NCBI GenBank assembly: GCA_028289405.1
Contig: JANQPP010000053.1
Span: 1 to 57,270 of the forward strand
Direction: 5' to 3'
Length of the DNA: 57,270 nucleotides
From: Pirellulales bacterium
GTDB lineage: Bacteria > Planctomycetota > Planctomycetia > Pirellulales > JANQPP01
The first letter of the stretch is position 1, and each line of letters opens with the position of its first letter. The notes beneath the pieces are model-generated. The model was not told the origin of the DNA, did not search any database, and saw only the letters and a list, made by a program, of their open reading frames with translations. This document shows positions 1 to 8,649 of the stretch, one piece after another. The translations under genes were made by a program, and so were the position numbers.

Positions 1-836
1 ATGCCGGTGGAAGTCGTCACGCCCCGGGACAAAGCATCGACGGCTTGGCCATGTTTTCCAGCTCCGGCGTAAGCCATGCCCAATTGCACATCAATCCAAG
101 CGGAGGACCAATGATTGGGCACACCCTTCCGGCGGGATAGTTTGGTGATCAAATCATTCGACAGGTCATGATGCGGGGCGACCGGTCCCATGATCTCCCA
201 CCGGCGGAGCATGGCCAGTGCGGTGCAGCGGGCAATCTCTTGCGCCACGATGGGAAATTGGACAGCCGATTGGACCACGCCTCCCCTGCGGATTTGCCGT
301 TCGTTGTCGATGCGGCCCTGCTGCGTTAGCACGACTTCCGGATACCTGCCCGCCAGTGCCGCGCTCTGGCTGCGGCCCCAAGGCGTGACAATCGCCGCCA
401 TCGCCCCTCGCGCTTGAACGGCTTGCGTGAACTTGAGCCGGGACATCCAATCCGAATGCATCAGATACACTTCGAGCGCTGCTTGATATCGCTCGAGCGC
501 CGCCGCGTACTGGCCCGTTTGGTAGTAGCATTCCCCCTGCATCGTGAGATAGCAGATGGAATCAATCCAAGGCGTCGTGCCGCTCTTGATCGCTCCCCGC
601 CCCTCTCGGTTGAACGTCCGCAGCGCGCGTTTGTATTCTCCATCCGCGAGATCTTGAAACGCCGCGAAGTAGGTTCGCGTCGGCACCGATCTTCCGAGGG
701 CGAAGGTGGAACCTCGTTGTCCGAAAGCCGGATTCGCCGAGGCGCAGGCGAGCAGCAGGGCCCCCCACAAGCAGGCCAGCGATTTCCCCAGAAGGAAGCG
801 ACGCATGGCAGGTGGGCAAGCTACGAGTTTCCACAT
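1..836 (-). CDS. Secreted TPR-containing protein, 3' end cut by window edge
   Basis: An open minus-strand frame runs from an ATG at 836 to the left edge, so about 278 codons are seen and the C-terminus is missing. GAGGAG lies seven bases before this ATG. A second ATG at 806 would give a shorter leader. The first 40 residues form a signal peptide with a Leu/Ala/Cys-rich core ending near AFGQ. Residues about 56-125 form helical pairs, with a clear TPR-like unit around GECYYQTGQYAAALERYQAA. A further TPR-like unit (AYAGAGKHGQAVDALSRG) stands just before the edge. TPR proteins act as protein-binding scaffolds, and this one should be periplasmic or surface exposed. The partner is unknown and I recognise no family-specific function. 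Confidence 0.75.
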   Translation of the reverse strand, partial: MWKLVACPPAMRRFLLGKSLACLWGALLLACASANPAFGQRGSTFALGRSVPTRTYFAAFQDLADGEYKRALRTFNREGRGAIKSGTTPWIDSICYLTMQGECYYQTGQYAAALERYQAALEVYLMHSDWMSRLKFTQAVQARGAMAAIVTPWGRSQSAALAGRYPEVVLTQQGRIDNERQIRRGGVVQSAVQFPIVAQEIARCTALAMLRRWEIMGPVAPHHDLSNDLITKLSRRKGVPNHWSSAWIDVQLGMAYAGAGKHGQAVDALSRGVTTSTG

Positions 837-1123
837 GGAATGGCTCCTCACGTCGGTTCAAACAATGACGGCGAAAATCGCCGTTCCCTCCATCATACGT
901 GAATTGCCCAGACCCGACGAGCAACGGTCAGGAATTGGCTGATTTCGAAAGCGAGGAGGCTTTTTTTGCCATTGCCACACCGGAAAACCCCAGGGCATGC
1001 GAAAGTCGGCCAACCTCTTGTGACGATACAGGTAGTAACGAGAGTACGGATTTTGCCTGTTGCGCCGCCAAACTACTGGCAGGCCGCACGGCGGATAGAG
1101 CCATCGCGCTACGGAGAACAATC

Positions 1124-1354
1124 ATGTTCATGACCGAATGGGGGCGTCGGGTTGCCTGGCGCGTGGCCGCGGGCACGGCCTTATGTAGTTCCTTGGCCCT
1201 GACGGGCTGCCAAGTGGATGTGGCCGGACAGACCTTGCCGAGTCCGTATTATGTCTACGATGACGTCCAATACTTCCCGCCAGGCCCCGAGTTCAAGCTT
1301 ACGAAGGAAGCTGCGGCCATGAAACAGCACGCCGCCGAACAGCAACTGCGATAG
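1124..1354 (+). CDS. Small lipoprotein
   Basis: This 76-residue protein starts at ATG 1124 behind GGAGA. A second in-frame ATG lies at 1130. A basic N-terminus (GRRVAWR) precedes a hydrophobic stretch and the lipobox LTGC, giving a lipid-modified Cys near residue 29. The mature part is short and polar, with the signature PSPYYVYDDVQYFPPGPEF and an Ala/Gln-rich tail. I have a general impression that small lipoproteins with this tyrosine/proline-rich motif recur in planctomycetes, but I cannot name a family. It is divergent from the TPR gene to its left, and the 287-base gap between them should hold both promoters. I see no strong promoter consensus there. Confidence 0.65.
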   Translation: MFMTEWGRRVAWRVAAGTALCSSLALTGCQVDVAGQTLPSPYYVYDDVQYFPPGPEFKLTKEAAAMKQHAAEQQLR

Positions 1355-1381
1355 TGGCTTGTGGAGTAAATCAGCAGCCTG

Positions 1382-1798
1382 CTAATCGCCGAGCACGGTC
1401 ACCACGATCGTGCGTCGGCGAGGCTTCACATCACATTCCAGATGAAAAATCTGCTGCCAAGTCCCGAGGACCAATTGTCCTTGATGGACAGGGACGGTGA
1501 GCCCCTGGGATAAAATTGTCGCTTGCAGATGGGAATGGCCATTTCCGTCATGCCAGGCTTGCTCGTGGCCGTAATCGCGGCTGGGGGGCAGTAGCCGGTC
1601 GAGAACCTCCGGCAGATCGCGTTCCAATCCCGGCTCGAATTCAATCGTGCCGATACTCGCCGTGCTCCCCACGTTGAAGACGTGCGCGAGGCCCTGCTGA
1701 ATTTCACTGGCCGCCACAATGCGGGCTACATTGCCGGTCAAATCCTGCATGTGGCGGTGGCCAGTCGTGTGAATCTCGATGTGGTCTTGATAGGTCAT
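1382..1798 (-). CDS. YjbQ/UPF0047 family protein
   Basis: A 138-residue protein of the YjbQ (UPF0047) family, a compact beta-barrel fold; some members have been reported to show weak thiamine-phosphate synthase activity. The family signature is visible as DYGHEQAWHDGNGHSHLQAT, with its conserved His/Asp/Gly pattern, then a V-P-V-x-x-G-x-L-V-L-G-x-W-Q-Q segment before the C-terminus. The start was set at ATG 1798 because the protein then has the usual family length. An in-frame GTG at 1834 would add 12 residues with no better ribosome binding site. It follows the DUF255 gene by 42 bases on the same strand, so co-transcription is likely. Confidence 0.85.
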   Translation of the reverse strand: MTYQDHIEIHTTGHRHMQDLTGNVARIVAASEIQQGLAHVFNVGSTASIGTIEFEPGLERDLPEVLDRLLPPSRDYGHEQAWHDGNGHSHLQATILSQGLTVPVHQGQLVLGTWQQIFHLECDVKPRRRTIVVTVLGD

Positions 1799-1840
1799 GA
1801 AGAACCGTGGCTCCACTCCGCTGAAAGTAGACACTGCTTG

Positions 1841-3901
1841 CTAGGTGGCTCGTAGCTCGTTGAGAGCTCCCAGCGCGGCTTCCTTTCCCAACGCCGGTGC
1901 CTGGCAGGTGAATTCCTGACAGACATGCAGATTGGGCAAGGGTTCGCGGGGCTCCCGTCCGGCGAACAACGCTTCGACAGGAGATTTGGAAACAGGCCCA
2001 TTCAAGCGACCGGCGAGCACCGCGCGCGGGAAGAGCCGGCGGCGGGCCTCGGCCACGACAGCCTCCGTGTCTTCTTGCCCTTCCTGTCCCACGATGGCCA
2101 GTTCATGGAGCGGCCCTAGGTGCAAATCGAGGGCGATCAACATTTGGCCGGCGGCAGCGGGAGCATGCCGCATGAGCCCTGTCGTCGCTTGAAGAATGCC
2201 GGCCGCCGCGTCTCGAAAATCTTGCCGACCACAAAGCGCGGCGGCACGTAGCAGCGCCGTCGCGGCCAACGCGTTCCCACTGGGAACGGAACTGTCTTGC
2301 AGTTCCTTTTGCCTCACGATGAGCTGTTCATGATCGTCGGAAGTAAAGAACAAAGCCCCGCCTGACTCATCCGCAAAGTGCGTATGGATGGTCTCCAGCA
2401 AGCGCACCGCCCGGACAAGCCACTCCTCTTTGAAGGTTGCTTCGTACAAGGCGATACAGGCGCTGGCCAATGCCGCGTAATCATCCAGATAGGCGTTGAA
2501 TTTGGCCTGGCCTTGGCACCAGGCGTGCCGCAGACGGCCATCGATCTCCAGTTGCTCGAACAAGAACGAAGCGGCCTTCAATGCTGCCGCCGTATAGCGT
2601 GGTTCCTCAAGAACCCGGCCTCCATACGCGAAGGCTTCGATCATGAGCCCGTTCCAACTCACCAAGATTTTGTCGTCCAGCCCCGGCCTGACCCGGGATT
2701 CCCGGCGCGCGAACAGCTTGGCCCGCGCCTCCGCCAACGAGCTTTTCAGTTCCTCGGCATCGTGGTCGAGTACGGCGGCACATTGTTCGAGCGTTTTCGG
2801 CAAATTCGGAATGTTGCGGCCCTCGAAATTGCCTTCGGAGCTAATGTCGTAGCAATAGCAGAAGACCTCCGCCAAATCGTCGCCCAGAACTTCGTGAACT
2901 TCGTCTGGAGTCCAAACGAAGAATTTTCCCTCTTCTCCCTCACTGTCCGCGTCTTCGGCGCTGTAGAAGCCTCCGCCAGGATCGGTCATGTCACGAAGCA
3001 CATAATCCAGAATGCCCCGGGCTACCTCCGCGTAAGACGATTTTCCGGTGACTTGAAACCCTTCGAGGTAGCATTTGGCCAAAAGGGCATTGTCGTAGAG
3101 CATCTTTTCGAAGTGCGGCACGAGCCAGCGTTCATCCACGGAGTACCGATGAAAGCCGCCGCCGAGGTGGTCATGGATTCCCCCCGCCGCCATTTTGTCG
3201 AGCGTGATGGTCACCATGCGGAGCACGTCTTCGCGCTGGCTCCGCTGATATTCGCGGAGCAGAACTTGGAGGTCCATCGAGTGGGGAAACTTCGGCGCTC
3301 CACCAAAGCCGCCGTGCTGAAAATCGAATTGCCTCTCCAGCGCCGCCACGGCTCCGTGCAAAAGCTCCAGTGACAAGTCACTTTGTTCTTGCAAAATCGG
3401 GGGAACTTGCCGCATATGTTCGGCCAGCCGGCGGGCCTGATTCCGGGCTTCCGTTTCTCGGTTTTGCCAGGCGTCGTGGATCGCGGCGATCACCTGCCGA
3501 AAACCGGGCATGCCCCCACGGTTCTCCGGAGGCCAGTAGGTGCCTCCAAAAAAAGGCTCCAAATCCGGCGTGAGGAACACGGACATCGGCCAGCCACCGC
3601 GCCCGGTCATCATTTGAACCGCGTTCATGTAGATCTGGTCCAGGTCGGGCCGTTCTTCCCGGTCGACCTTGATGCAGACGAAATGCTCGTTTAACTCCTG
3701 GGCAATCTCGGGATGCTCGAAGCTCTCATGTTCCATCACGTGACACCAGTGGCACGCACTGTAGCCGATCGATAGGAAGATGGGCTTGTTATCCTCGCGG
3801 GCTCGCGCTAGCGCGACGTCTCCCCACGGAAACCAATCGACGGGATTCTCCGCGTGCTGCAAGAGGTAAGGGCTCGTTTCCTCGGCGAGTCGGTTAGTCA
3901 T
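1841..3901 (-). CDS. YyaL/SSP411-type protein with thioredoxin-like (DUF255) domain
   Basis: About 686 residues, the normal size for this family. The N-terminal third is a thioredoxin-like DUF255 domain opening [21 protein letters not shown], with the redox-type motif [13 protein letters not shown] near residue 50 and the [14 protein letters not shown] segment. The rest resembles an (alpha/alpha)6 barrel of the N-acylglucosamine epimerase type, with motifs [22 protein letters not shown] and [14 protein letters not shown]. The biochemical role of the family is not established. The start at ATG 3901 is preferred over ATG 3919 because AAAGGG lies seven bases upstream, inside the longer reading. 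Confidence 0.9.
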   Translation of the reverse strand: MTNRLAEETSPYLLQHAENPVDWFPWGDVALARAREDNKPIFLSIGYSACHWCHVMEHESFEHPEIAQELNEHFVCIKVDREERPDLDQIYMNAVQMMTGRGGWPMSVFLTPDLEPFFGGTYWPPENRGGMPGFRQVIAAIHDAWQNRETEARNQARRLAEHMRQVPPILQEQSDLSLELLHGAVAALERQFDFQHGGFGGAPKFPHSMDLQVLLREYQRSQREDVLRMVTITLDKMAAGGIHDHLGGGFHRYSVDERWLVPHFEKMLYDNALLAKCYLEGFQVTGKSSYAEVARGILDYVLRDMTDPGGGFYSAEDADSEGEEGKFFVWTPDEVHEVLGDDLAEVFCYCYDISSEGNFEGRNIPNLPKTLEQCAAVLDHDAEELKSSLAEARAKLFARRESRVRPGLDDKILVSWNGLMIEAFAYGGRVLEEPRYTAAALKAASFLFEQLEIDGRLRHAWCQGQAKFNAYLDDYAALASACIALYEATFKEEWLVRAVRLLETIHTHFADESGGALFFTSDDHEQLIVRQKELQDSSVPSGNALAATALLRAAALCGRQDFRDAAAGILQATTGLMRHAPAAAGQMLIALDLHLGPLHELAIVGQEGQEDTEAVVAEARRRLFPRAVLAGRLNGPVSKSPVEALFAGREPREPLPNLHVCQEFTCQAPALGKEAALGALNELRAT

Positions 3902-3986
3902 GAAACAGCCCTTTCTCATGGCTCGGATTCTCTCTATCCGAACACTTGCTGCCCATTGAAGCCGGCCGTCTACTCCGGGGAGGGAG

Positions 3987-4841
3987 TCAACGAGACGTCT
4001 GGAGAGTTCTCGGCATGCCGGACGAATTGTGTGGCGGCGGAACCTTGGACTTCCTGGGTTCAGGGAAAACGCCTTGCTTTACTTCCTGCTGGTATTGTTC
4101 GACGGCATCCTTCACGATGAACTGGAGATCCGCGTAGCGTTTCACGAATTTTGGCTGATAGCCGAGTGTGTACCCCAGCAGATCATGCACGACCAAAATT
4201 TGGCCATCACATCCGGGGCCCGCGCCAATACCGATCGTGGGAATTTCCAAGGCAGCCGAAACTTTCTCAGCCAACGCATCCGGAACGCATTCGATCACCA
4301 TGGAGAACGCACCGGCCTGCTGAATGGCCAGGGCATCTCGGAGCAATTGGTCTTCGTCACGCTGCAAACGGAATCCACCTTGCATATGCACGCTGTGCGG
4401 CATGAGCCCGCAATGTCCCATCACGGGAATGTTGGCTTCGGTGAGCGCGGAGATGATGTCCGCGCGATTGGCTCCGCCTTCCAGCTTCACGGCGGCGCAT
4501 CCGGTCTCTTGAAGAATCCTCGCCGCGACCTCGATCGCCTTTTGAGGTCCCAGGTGGTACGTGGGAAAAGGCATATCGACCACGACCAGGGCCCGTTGTG
4601 CTCCACGGCACACCATCTCGGCGTGATAAATCATGTGTTCCAGGGTCACGCCCAGAGTGTTGGGTTTTCCTTGGACGACCATGCCCAGGCTATCTCCCAC
4701 TAGGATGCCATCGAGCCCGGCTTCATCCAGCATGCGGGCCGTGGGATAGTCGTACGCCGTGAGCATGGTGATCTTGCGTTCCTCGCCCTTCAGGGCACGG
4801 AACTTGGGCACCGTCATGGGAGAGGGAGGTGGCTGGGTCAT
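3987..4841 (-). CDS. panB: 3-methyl-2-oxobutanoate hydroxymethyltransferase
   Basis: PanB transfers a hydroxymethyl group from methylenetetrahydrofolate to 3-methyl-2-oxobutanoate, giving ketopantoate, the first step of pantothenate and CoA synthesis in the cytosol. The TIM-barrel signature is complete: [26 protein letters not shown] and VVDMPF (metal-binding Asp residues), AVKLEGG, the [10 protein letters not shown] segment, MVIECVP with the catalytic Glu, and the [14 protein letters not shown] loop. The start is placed at ATG 4841, just after GAGGAG. A longer frame reaches 4901 but adds atypical sequence. The C-terminal tail after FPEPRKSK is a short Pro/Ser-rich extension. Confidence 0.95.
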   Translation of the reverse strand: MTQPPPSPMTVPKFRALKGEERKITMLTAYDYPTARMLDEAGLDGILVGDSLGMVVQGKPNTLGVTLEHMIYHAEMVCRGAQRALVVVDMPFPTYHLGPQKAIEVAARILQETGCAAVKLEGGANRADIISALTEANIPVMGHCGLMPHSVHMQGGFRLQRDEDQLLRDALAIQQAGAFSMVIECVPDALAEKVSAALEIPTIGIGAGPGCDGQILVVHDLLGYTLGYQPKFVKRYADLQFIVKDAVEQYQQEVKQGVFPEPRKSKVPPPHNSSGMPRTLQTSR

Positions 4842-5126
4842 GAGCTCCTCGTATTTAACAACCGACAAGCCGAAAGCGGCACGAGACCGCCGCGATGGCA
4901 CTCATACATTCAGACCACGGCGCTTCTCGTGAGCAGGTTGGGTGCTTGGACTGCTCTCTCTGAATTGTGGCCACCTACTTCGCTGGCGGCAAGCTTACGT
5001 GGCCTAAAGGGCTTAAAAGAAAGGGGGAAATCAGCGGCTCACTCATCCGCTCTCTGGTACGGCGAGGCCGTCGCCCGACCTGACATCTGCTTCCGGAAAG
5101 GTTGGACGTTCTGACCTGACATGCGT

Positions 5127-5705
5127 TCACGGAGCACGGCGGCCGCCAAAAGGGAACGTCAATTGCAAATCGTCCTGGACGGCATCTGGATTGAGCTCCT
5201 TGAACATGAGGCTCGGCTGAATGTCACGATTGTTTTGATACTTGTCGCTGCAATATTCCGTGACATCTCCCACGATTTGATGATAGAAGATCTGGCAGAT
5301 GGAGATTCCAGGATAGATCCGCACTTGCTGCACGGCGAACATTTCCAGCGTCCAGAATCCGCAAAAACCCACGTCGCCAAAACCGGCGGTGACATGCACG
5401 AAAAGGCCCAAGCGGCCAATCGAGGAGCGCCCTTCGATCATGGGAACATAATTATGTGTCTCCGTGCGTTCCACCGTGCGTGCCAAGTACAGTTGTCCCG
5501 GGCTCAAGACCAACCCCTCGGGCGGAATCGTCATGCGGCGGACGCGGTTGGGCCGTTTCATGTCGAGCACCAGTTCTTCGTACACCAAAAGCTCGTCATG
5601 CAGCGAAAGGTTATAGCTGTTTGGGTTCAGCTTGGTCTCATCGAACGGATCAATGATGATGTTCTCGCCCAATTGCCGTCGAATTTCCTGGCCAGACAAA
5701 ATCAT
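5127..5705 (-). CDS. dcd: dCTP deaminase (Dcd/DUT superfamily)
   Basis: A 192-residue member of the dCTP deaminase/dUTPase superfamily. It should deaminate dCTP to dUTP in the dTMP pathway, and some relatives also cleave dUTP to dUMP. Recognisable motifs are MILSGQEIRRQLG at the start, KLNPNSYNLSLHDEL, EGRSSIGRLGLFVHVTAGFGD (substrate-binding Arg/Ser loop), FWTLEMF with the catalytic Glu, and the IYPGISICQIFYH segment. I cannot tell mono- from bifunctional by eye. The gene stands alone between panB and nth on the same strand, with 285 bases of spacer upstream of it in panB's direction (4842-5126) and a repeat-rich spacer before it. Confidence 0.9.
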   Translation of the reverse strand: MILSGQEIRRQLGENIIIDPFDETKLNPNSYNLSLHDELLVYEELVLDMKRPNRVRRMTIPPEGLVLSPGQLYLARTVERTETHNYVPMIEGRSSIGRLGLFVHVTAGFGDVGFCGFWTLEMFAVQQVRIYPGISICQIFYHQIVGDVTEYCSDKYQNNRDIQPSLMFKELNPDAVQDDLQLTFPFGGRRAP

Positions 5706-5802
5706 GGATCAAGTGCCTATGATGCGAGGGCAATTTGGCCTTCAAGGGATGAATGGCGGAAGCATTTTCGCGGATTTATCCAACAGCGTTCTTCATCCGT
5801 GG

Positions 5803-5844
5803 CTAGTGCTTTGTCAAACCCAATTGTTGGGGTTGGCAAAGCAC
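5803..5844. repeat. Imperfect inverted repeat, copy 1
   Basis: GTGCTTTGTCAAACCC at 5806-5821 faces GGGTTGGCAAAGCAC at 5830-5844. The arms pair with one mismatch and one bulge around an AATTGTTG loop. The outer bases read CTAG. It shares its TAGTGCT end with the second repeat 40 bases on, suggesting one family of short mobile or REP-like elements. Confidence 0.6.
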
Positions 5845-5884
5845 GACCGTCGAACACGTAAGTGGTTCGGCGGCAAGCAAGTAC

Positions 5885-5939
5885 CTAGTGCTCTGCTCAT
5901 AGGAATCAACCCCAAGTTTTGACCATGACCGAGCACTAG
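5885..5939. repeat. Imperfect inverted repeat, copy 2, overlapping the nth stop codon
   Basis: CTAGTGCTCTGCTCAT (5885-5900) pairs imperfectly with ATGACCGAGCACTAG (5925-5939). The terminal CTAGTGCT matches the end of the repeat at 5803. The minus-strand TAG that ends nth (5938-5936) lies inside the right terminus. A role in transcript termination or stability for nth is possible but unproven. Confidence 0.6.
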
Positions 5940-6586
5940 TATTCCACGCCCACACGCGGGCAGATGTCCAATAGGGAACACTCGTCGCATCTTGGACGCC
6001 GCGCCTGGCAAACCTGGCGGCCATGCCAAATCAATCGATGGCTAAAGTCGATCCATTCCTTGCGGGGAAGCACGTCCATCAGATCCCGTTCCACTTTGAC
6101 CGCGTCTTGATTTTCGGTGAGCGCCAAGCGGCGGCTGATGCGGCCCACGTGCGTATCCACGACCACGCCCGAGGCGATGCCGTAGGCGGTGCCCAGCACG
6201 ACATTCGCGGTCTTTCTCCCCACTCCTGGCAGCCCTACCAAAGCTTCCATTTCCTGGGGAACTTCTCCTCCGAACCTTTCCACCAACTGCTGGCAACACG
6301 CCTTGATATTTTTGGCTTTGTTGCGAAAAAAACCGGTGCTCTGAATGGCCCGTTCTAGTTTCGGCAGCGGCATGTCCGCTAGGTCGGCCACGTCTGAATG
6401 CTTGGCGAATAAGTCCTTCGTCACGATGTTCACCCGCGTATCCGTGCACTGGGCGGACAATATCGTGGCCACCAACAGTTGCCAGGGAGCATCAAACTCG
6501 AGAGCACAATGCGCATCAGGATAGCGTTTCTTGAGACGACGGACGACTTTCGCCGCGTGTCGCTTGGCATCGGCACCGGCAACCAT
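5936..6586 (-). CDS. nth: Endonuclease III (DNA glycosylase/AP lyase)
   Basis: Endonuclease III removes oxidised pyrimidines and nicks abasic sites in base excision repair. The 216-residue protein has the helix-hairpin-helix [15 protein letters not shown] with the catalytic Lys, followed by [14 protein letters not shown] with the catalytic Asp. The C-terminus has the [4Fe-4S] pattern C-x6-C-x2-C-x5-C ([17 protein letters not shown]). The N-terminal [22 protein letters not shown] is also classic. Length is normal. Its stop codon falls inside an inverted repeat. The 436 bases before it are shared with the divergent sulfatase. Confidence 0.95.
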   Translation of the reverse strand: MVAGADAKRHAAKVVRRLKKRYPDAHCALEFDAPWQLLVATILSAQCTDTRVNIVTKDLFAKHSDVADLADMPLPKLERAIQSTGFFRNKAKNIKACCQQLVERFGGEVPQEMEALVGLPGVGRKTANVVLGTAYGIASGVVVDTHVGRISRRLALTENQDAVKVERDLMDVLPRKEWIDFSHRLIWHGRQVCQARRPRCDECSLLDICPRVGVEY

Positions 6587-7022
6587 GCGGTTCCCTTGAA
6601 TTCAATAAAGTCCTGGCGGCCCGGAAGCTCAGCCGCCTCCCCACGGCTTCGCTGATTGTGGTGGAGTTTTCCGAAACCTGTCAAGCGAACGGCCAACAGT
6701 GAGCTATCAGAGCCGATATCCTTGGTCCGTTCACCGCGTCGTAATGTCGGCTGAACATGCGGAGGTATTCCAAACGTGGGAATGGTTTTTCAAGGACCTG
6801 GCGGAGGCTCAAACGGCCAGTGGGCACATGGTCCTGGTAATTTCTTGATTGCGTTATCGATATTCTCAAACGGTTTGTCCGTTTTTCTTGCCGCGACGTG
6901 TGCCATCCACCACAATCATCGGTTCCATGGATGTCCGACGATCTTCCTGCCTTCGAGCGTATTGAGGTCGCAGAGATGCGCTTGCCGAGGAAAAACTTGT
7001 GCGTCAAATGAAAGGGTTTCAC
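6587..7022. other. Divergent intergenic region, nth / sulfatase
   Basis: The gap between nth and the sulfatase contains only short frames with unnatural composition. No RNA gene and no convincing -35/-10 pair stands out. It presumably carries the divergent promoters. Confidence 0.5.
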
Positions 7023-8621
7023 ATGCGGGGACGGGTGCTTTCAATCGCCTTGCTAATAACTGGCCTGATGGGGTCAAAATCGGTCGCCGATCAGCGGCCC
7101 AATATTCTGTTCGCTATCGCGGATGATTGGGGCCGGCATGCCAGCGCCTACACGAAAATAGACGGCAAAGGCACGGTGAACGACGTGCTTCAGACCCCTA
7201 ACTTCGACGCACTGGCGAATTCAGGCGTGCTGTTTCGCAACGCATTCGTGAACGCCCCCTCCTGCACGCCTTGCCGCAGCTCGCTGCTTTCGGGGCAGCA
7301 TTTCTGGCGCACCGGCCGGGCCGCCATTCTACAAGGCGCCGTTTGGGACCAGTCCATCCTCACTTGGCCGTTGTTGTTGAAAGAAAGCGGTTACCACATC
7401 GGCTTCACCTTCAAGGTCTGGAGCCCCGGCGAGCCGCGCGACGCGCCCTATGGCGGGTCCGCGCATGCCTATCGCCAAGCAGGCGGCTCGTTCAACAGCT
7501 TCTCCCAAACCGCGACGAAGTTGGTGCGCGGCGGAAAGTCGGTGGAAGAAGCGAAACAGATGCTGCTGCGTGAAGTTTCCGGAAACTTCCAAGCATTCTT
7601 GGCAGGCAATCCCAAAGACTCGCCATTCGCTTATTGGTTCGGCCCGACGAACGTCCATCGCAAATGGATCCAAGGTTCTGGCAGCGAGCTGTGGAACATT
7701 GATCCCGATGACTTGCAAGGAAAAATGCCTCCCTTCCTGCCGGACGTTCCAGAGGTACGGCAAGACCTGGCCGACTATTTCGGAGAAATCCAGGCATTCG
7801 ATATGGCACTTGGCCTGCTAGTCGATGAATTGAAGCGCGCCGGCGTGTTCGAAGACACGATCATCGTGGTTTCCGGCGATCATGGCGCGCCGGGGTTTCC
7901 CCACGGAAAATGCAATCTGTATGACTTTGGTACCCGCGTGCCGCTAGTATTTGCCGGCCCTGGGATCACCGGAGGCCGAGTCGTCGATGACTTCGTGACG
8001 CTGCCAGACTTGGCTCCCACGTTTCTCGAAGCGGGCCAGGTTGCGGTGCCCGGCGAGATGACCGCGCAGAGTCTCTGGCCCGTGCTGCAATCGGGCCGAG
8101 AAGGGCTCGTGGATGAGAATCGCACGCAGGTTTTCATTGGCCGGGAACGCCATGTGGCACGGGCCCGCGCGGGACATTTGCCCTACCCTCAACGGGCCAT
8201 CCGCACGGACGATTACCTCTTCGTGATCAACTTCCGGCCCGACCGGTATCCACTCGGTGATCATTATCGGCTGGATACGGAAGATCCGCCCACGATGGAA
8301 GAAATGACGAACAACACCTTCTGCACCCTTCCGGACGAAGATGCGGGGGCCACGAAGGCTTGGCTGGTGGCCCATCGCGAGGATCCGAGATGGTCTTCCC
8401 TGTTCAACCATGCGTACGGCAAAAGGCCGCGCGAGGAGCTATTTGATTTGAAGAAAGATCCACACCAGATGCGGAACGTCGCCGCGGATCCGAGCTATCA
8501 GGAAGTTGCCGCCGAATTGCGCCAAAGGCTGTTCGATGAGCTCATCCACACAGGCGATCCTCGCCTGGCCAATGACGGCGAGTTCTTCGAAACTCCCCCC
8601 ATGGCCGGTCCCTTGCAATAG
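7023..8621 (+). CDS. Secreted sulfatase (arylsulfatase/heparan N-sulfatase-like)
   Basis: About 532 residues with a signal peptide (MRGRVLSIALLITGLMG, cleavage near SVADQ). The alkaline-phosphatase-fold sulfatase core begins RPNILFAIADDWG. The formylglycine motif is CTPCRSSLLSG (C-x-P-x-R), so the first Cys is the predicted catalytic residue after maturation by a formylglycine-generating enzyme. VVSGDHGAPGFPHGK supplies further metal ligands. The substrate is probably a sulfated polysaccharide ester or N-sulfate; it resembles the sulfamidase-like group, but this is inference. ATG 7023 was chosen because AAAGGG sits six bases upstream and the signal peptide then starts cleanly. In-frame alternatives are GTG 6999 and ATG 7008. 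Confidence 0.92.
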   Translation: MRGRVLSIALLITGLMGSKSVADQRPNILFAIADDWGRHASAYTKIDGKGTVNDVLQTPNFDALANSGVLFRNAFVNAPSCTPCRSSLLSGQHFWRTGRAAILQGAVWDQSILTWPLLLKESGYHIGFTFKVWSPGEPRDAPYGGSAHAYRQAGGSFNSFSQTATKLVRGGKSVEEAKQMLLREVSGNFQAFLAGNPKDSPFAYWFGPTNVHRKWIQGSGSELWNIDPDDLQGKMPPFLPDVPEVRQDLADYFGEIQAFDMALGLLVDELKRAGVFEDTIIVVSGDHGAPGFPHGKCNLYDFGTRVPLVFAGPGITGGRVVDDFVTLPDLAPTFLEAGQVAVPGEMTAQSLWPVLQSGREGLVDENRTQVFIGRERHVARARAGHLPYPQRAIRTDDYLFVINFRPDRYPLGDHYRLDTEDPPTMEEMTNNTFCTLPDEDAGATKAWLVAHREDPRWSSLFNHAYGKRPREELFDLKKDPHQMRNVAADPSYQEVAAELRQRLFDELIHTGDPRLANDGEFFETPPMAGPLQ

Positions 8622-8649
8622 ACTCCTCAAGATGACGTTGCGAAGACCT

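Noticed and set aside
2378..3373. Plus-strand frame of 331 codons
   Set aside because: It is wholly antisense to the well-supported YyaL gene and has no recognisable domain; long antisense frames are expected in G+C-rich DNA.
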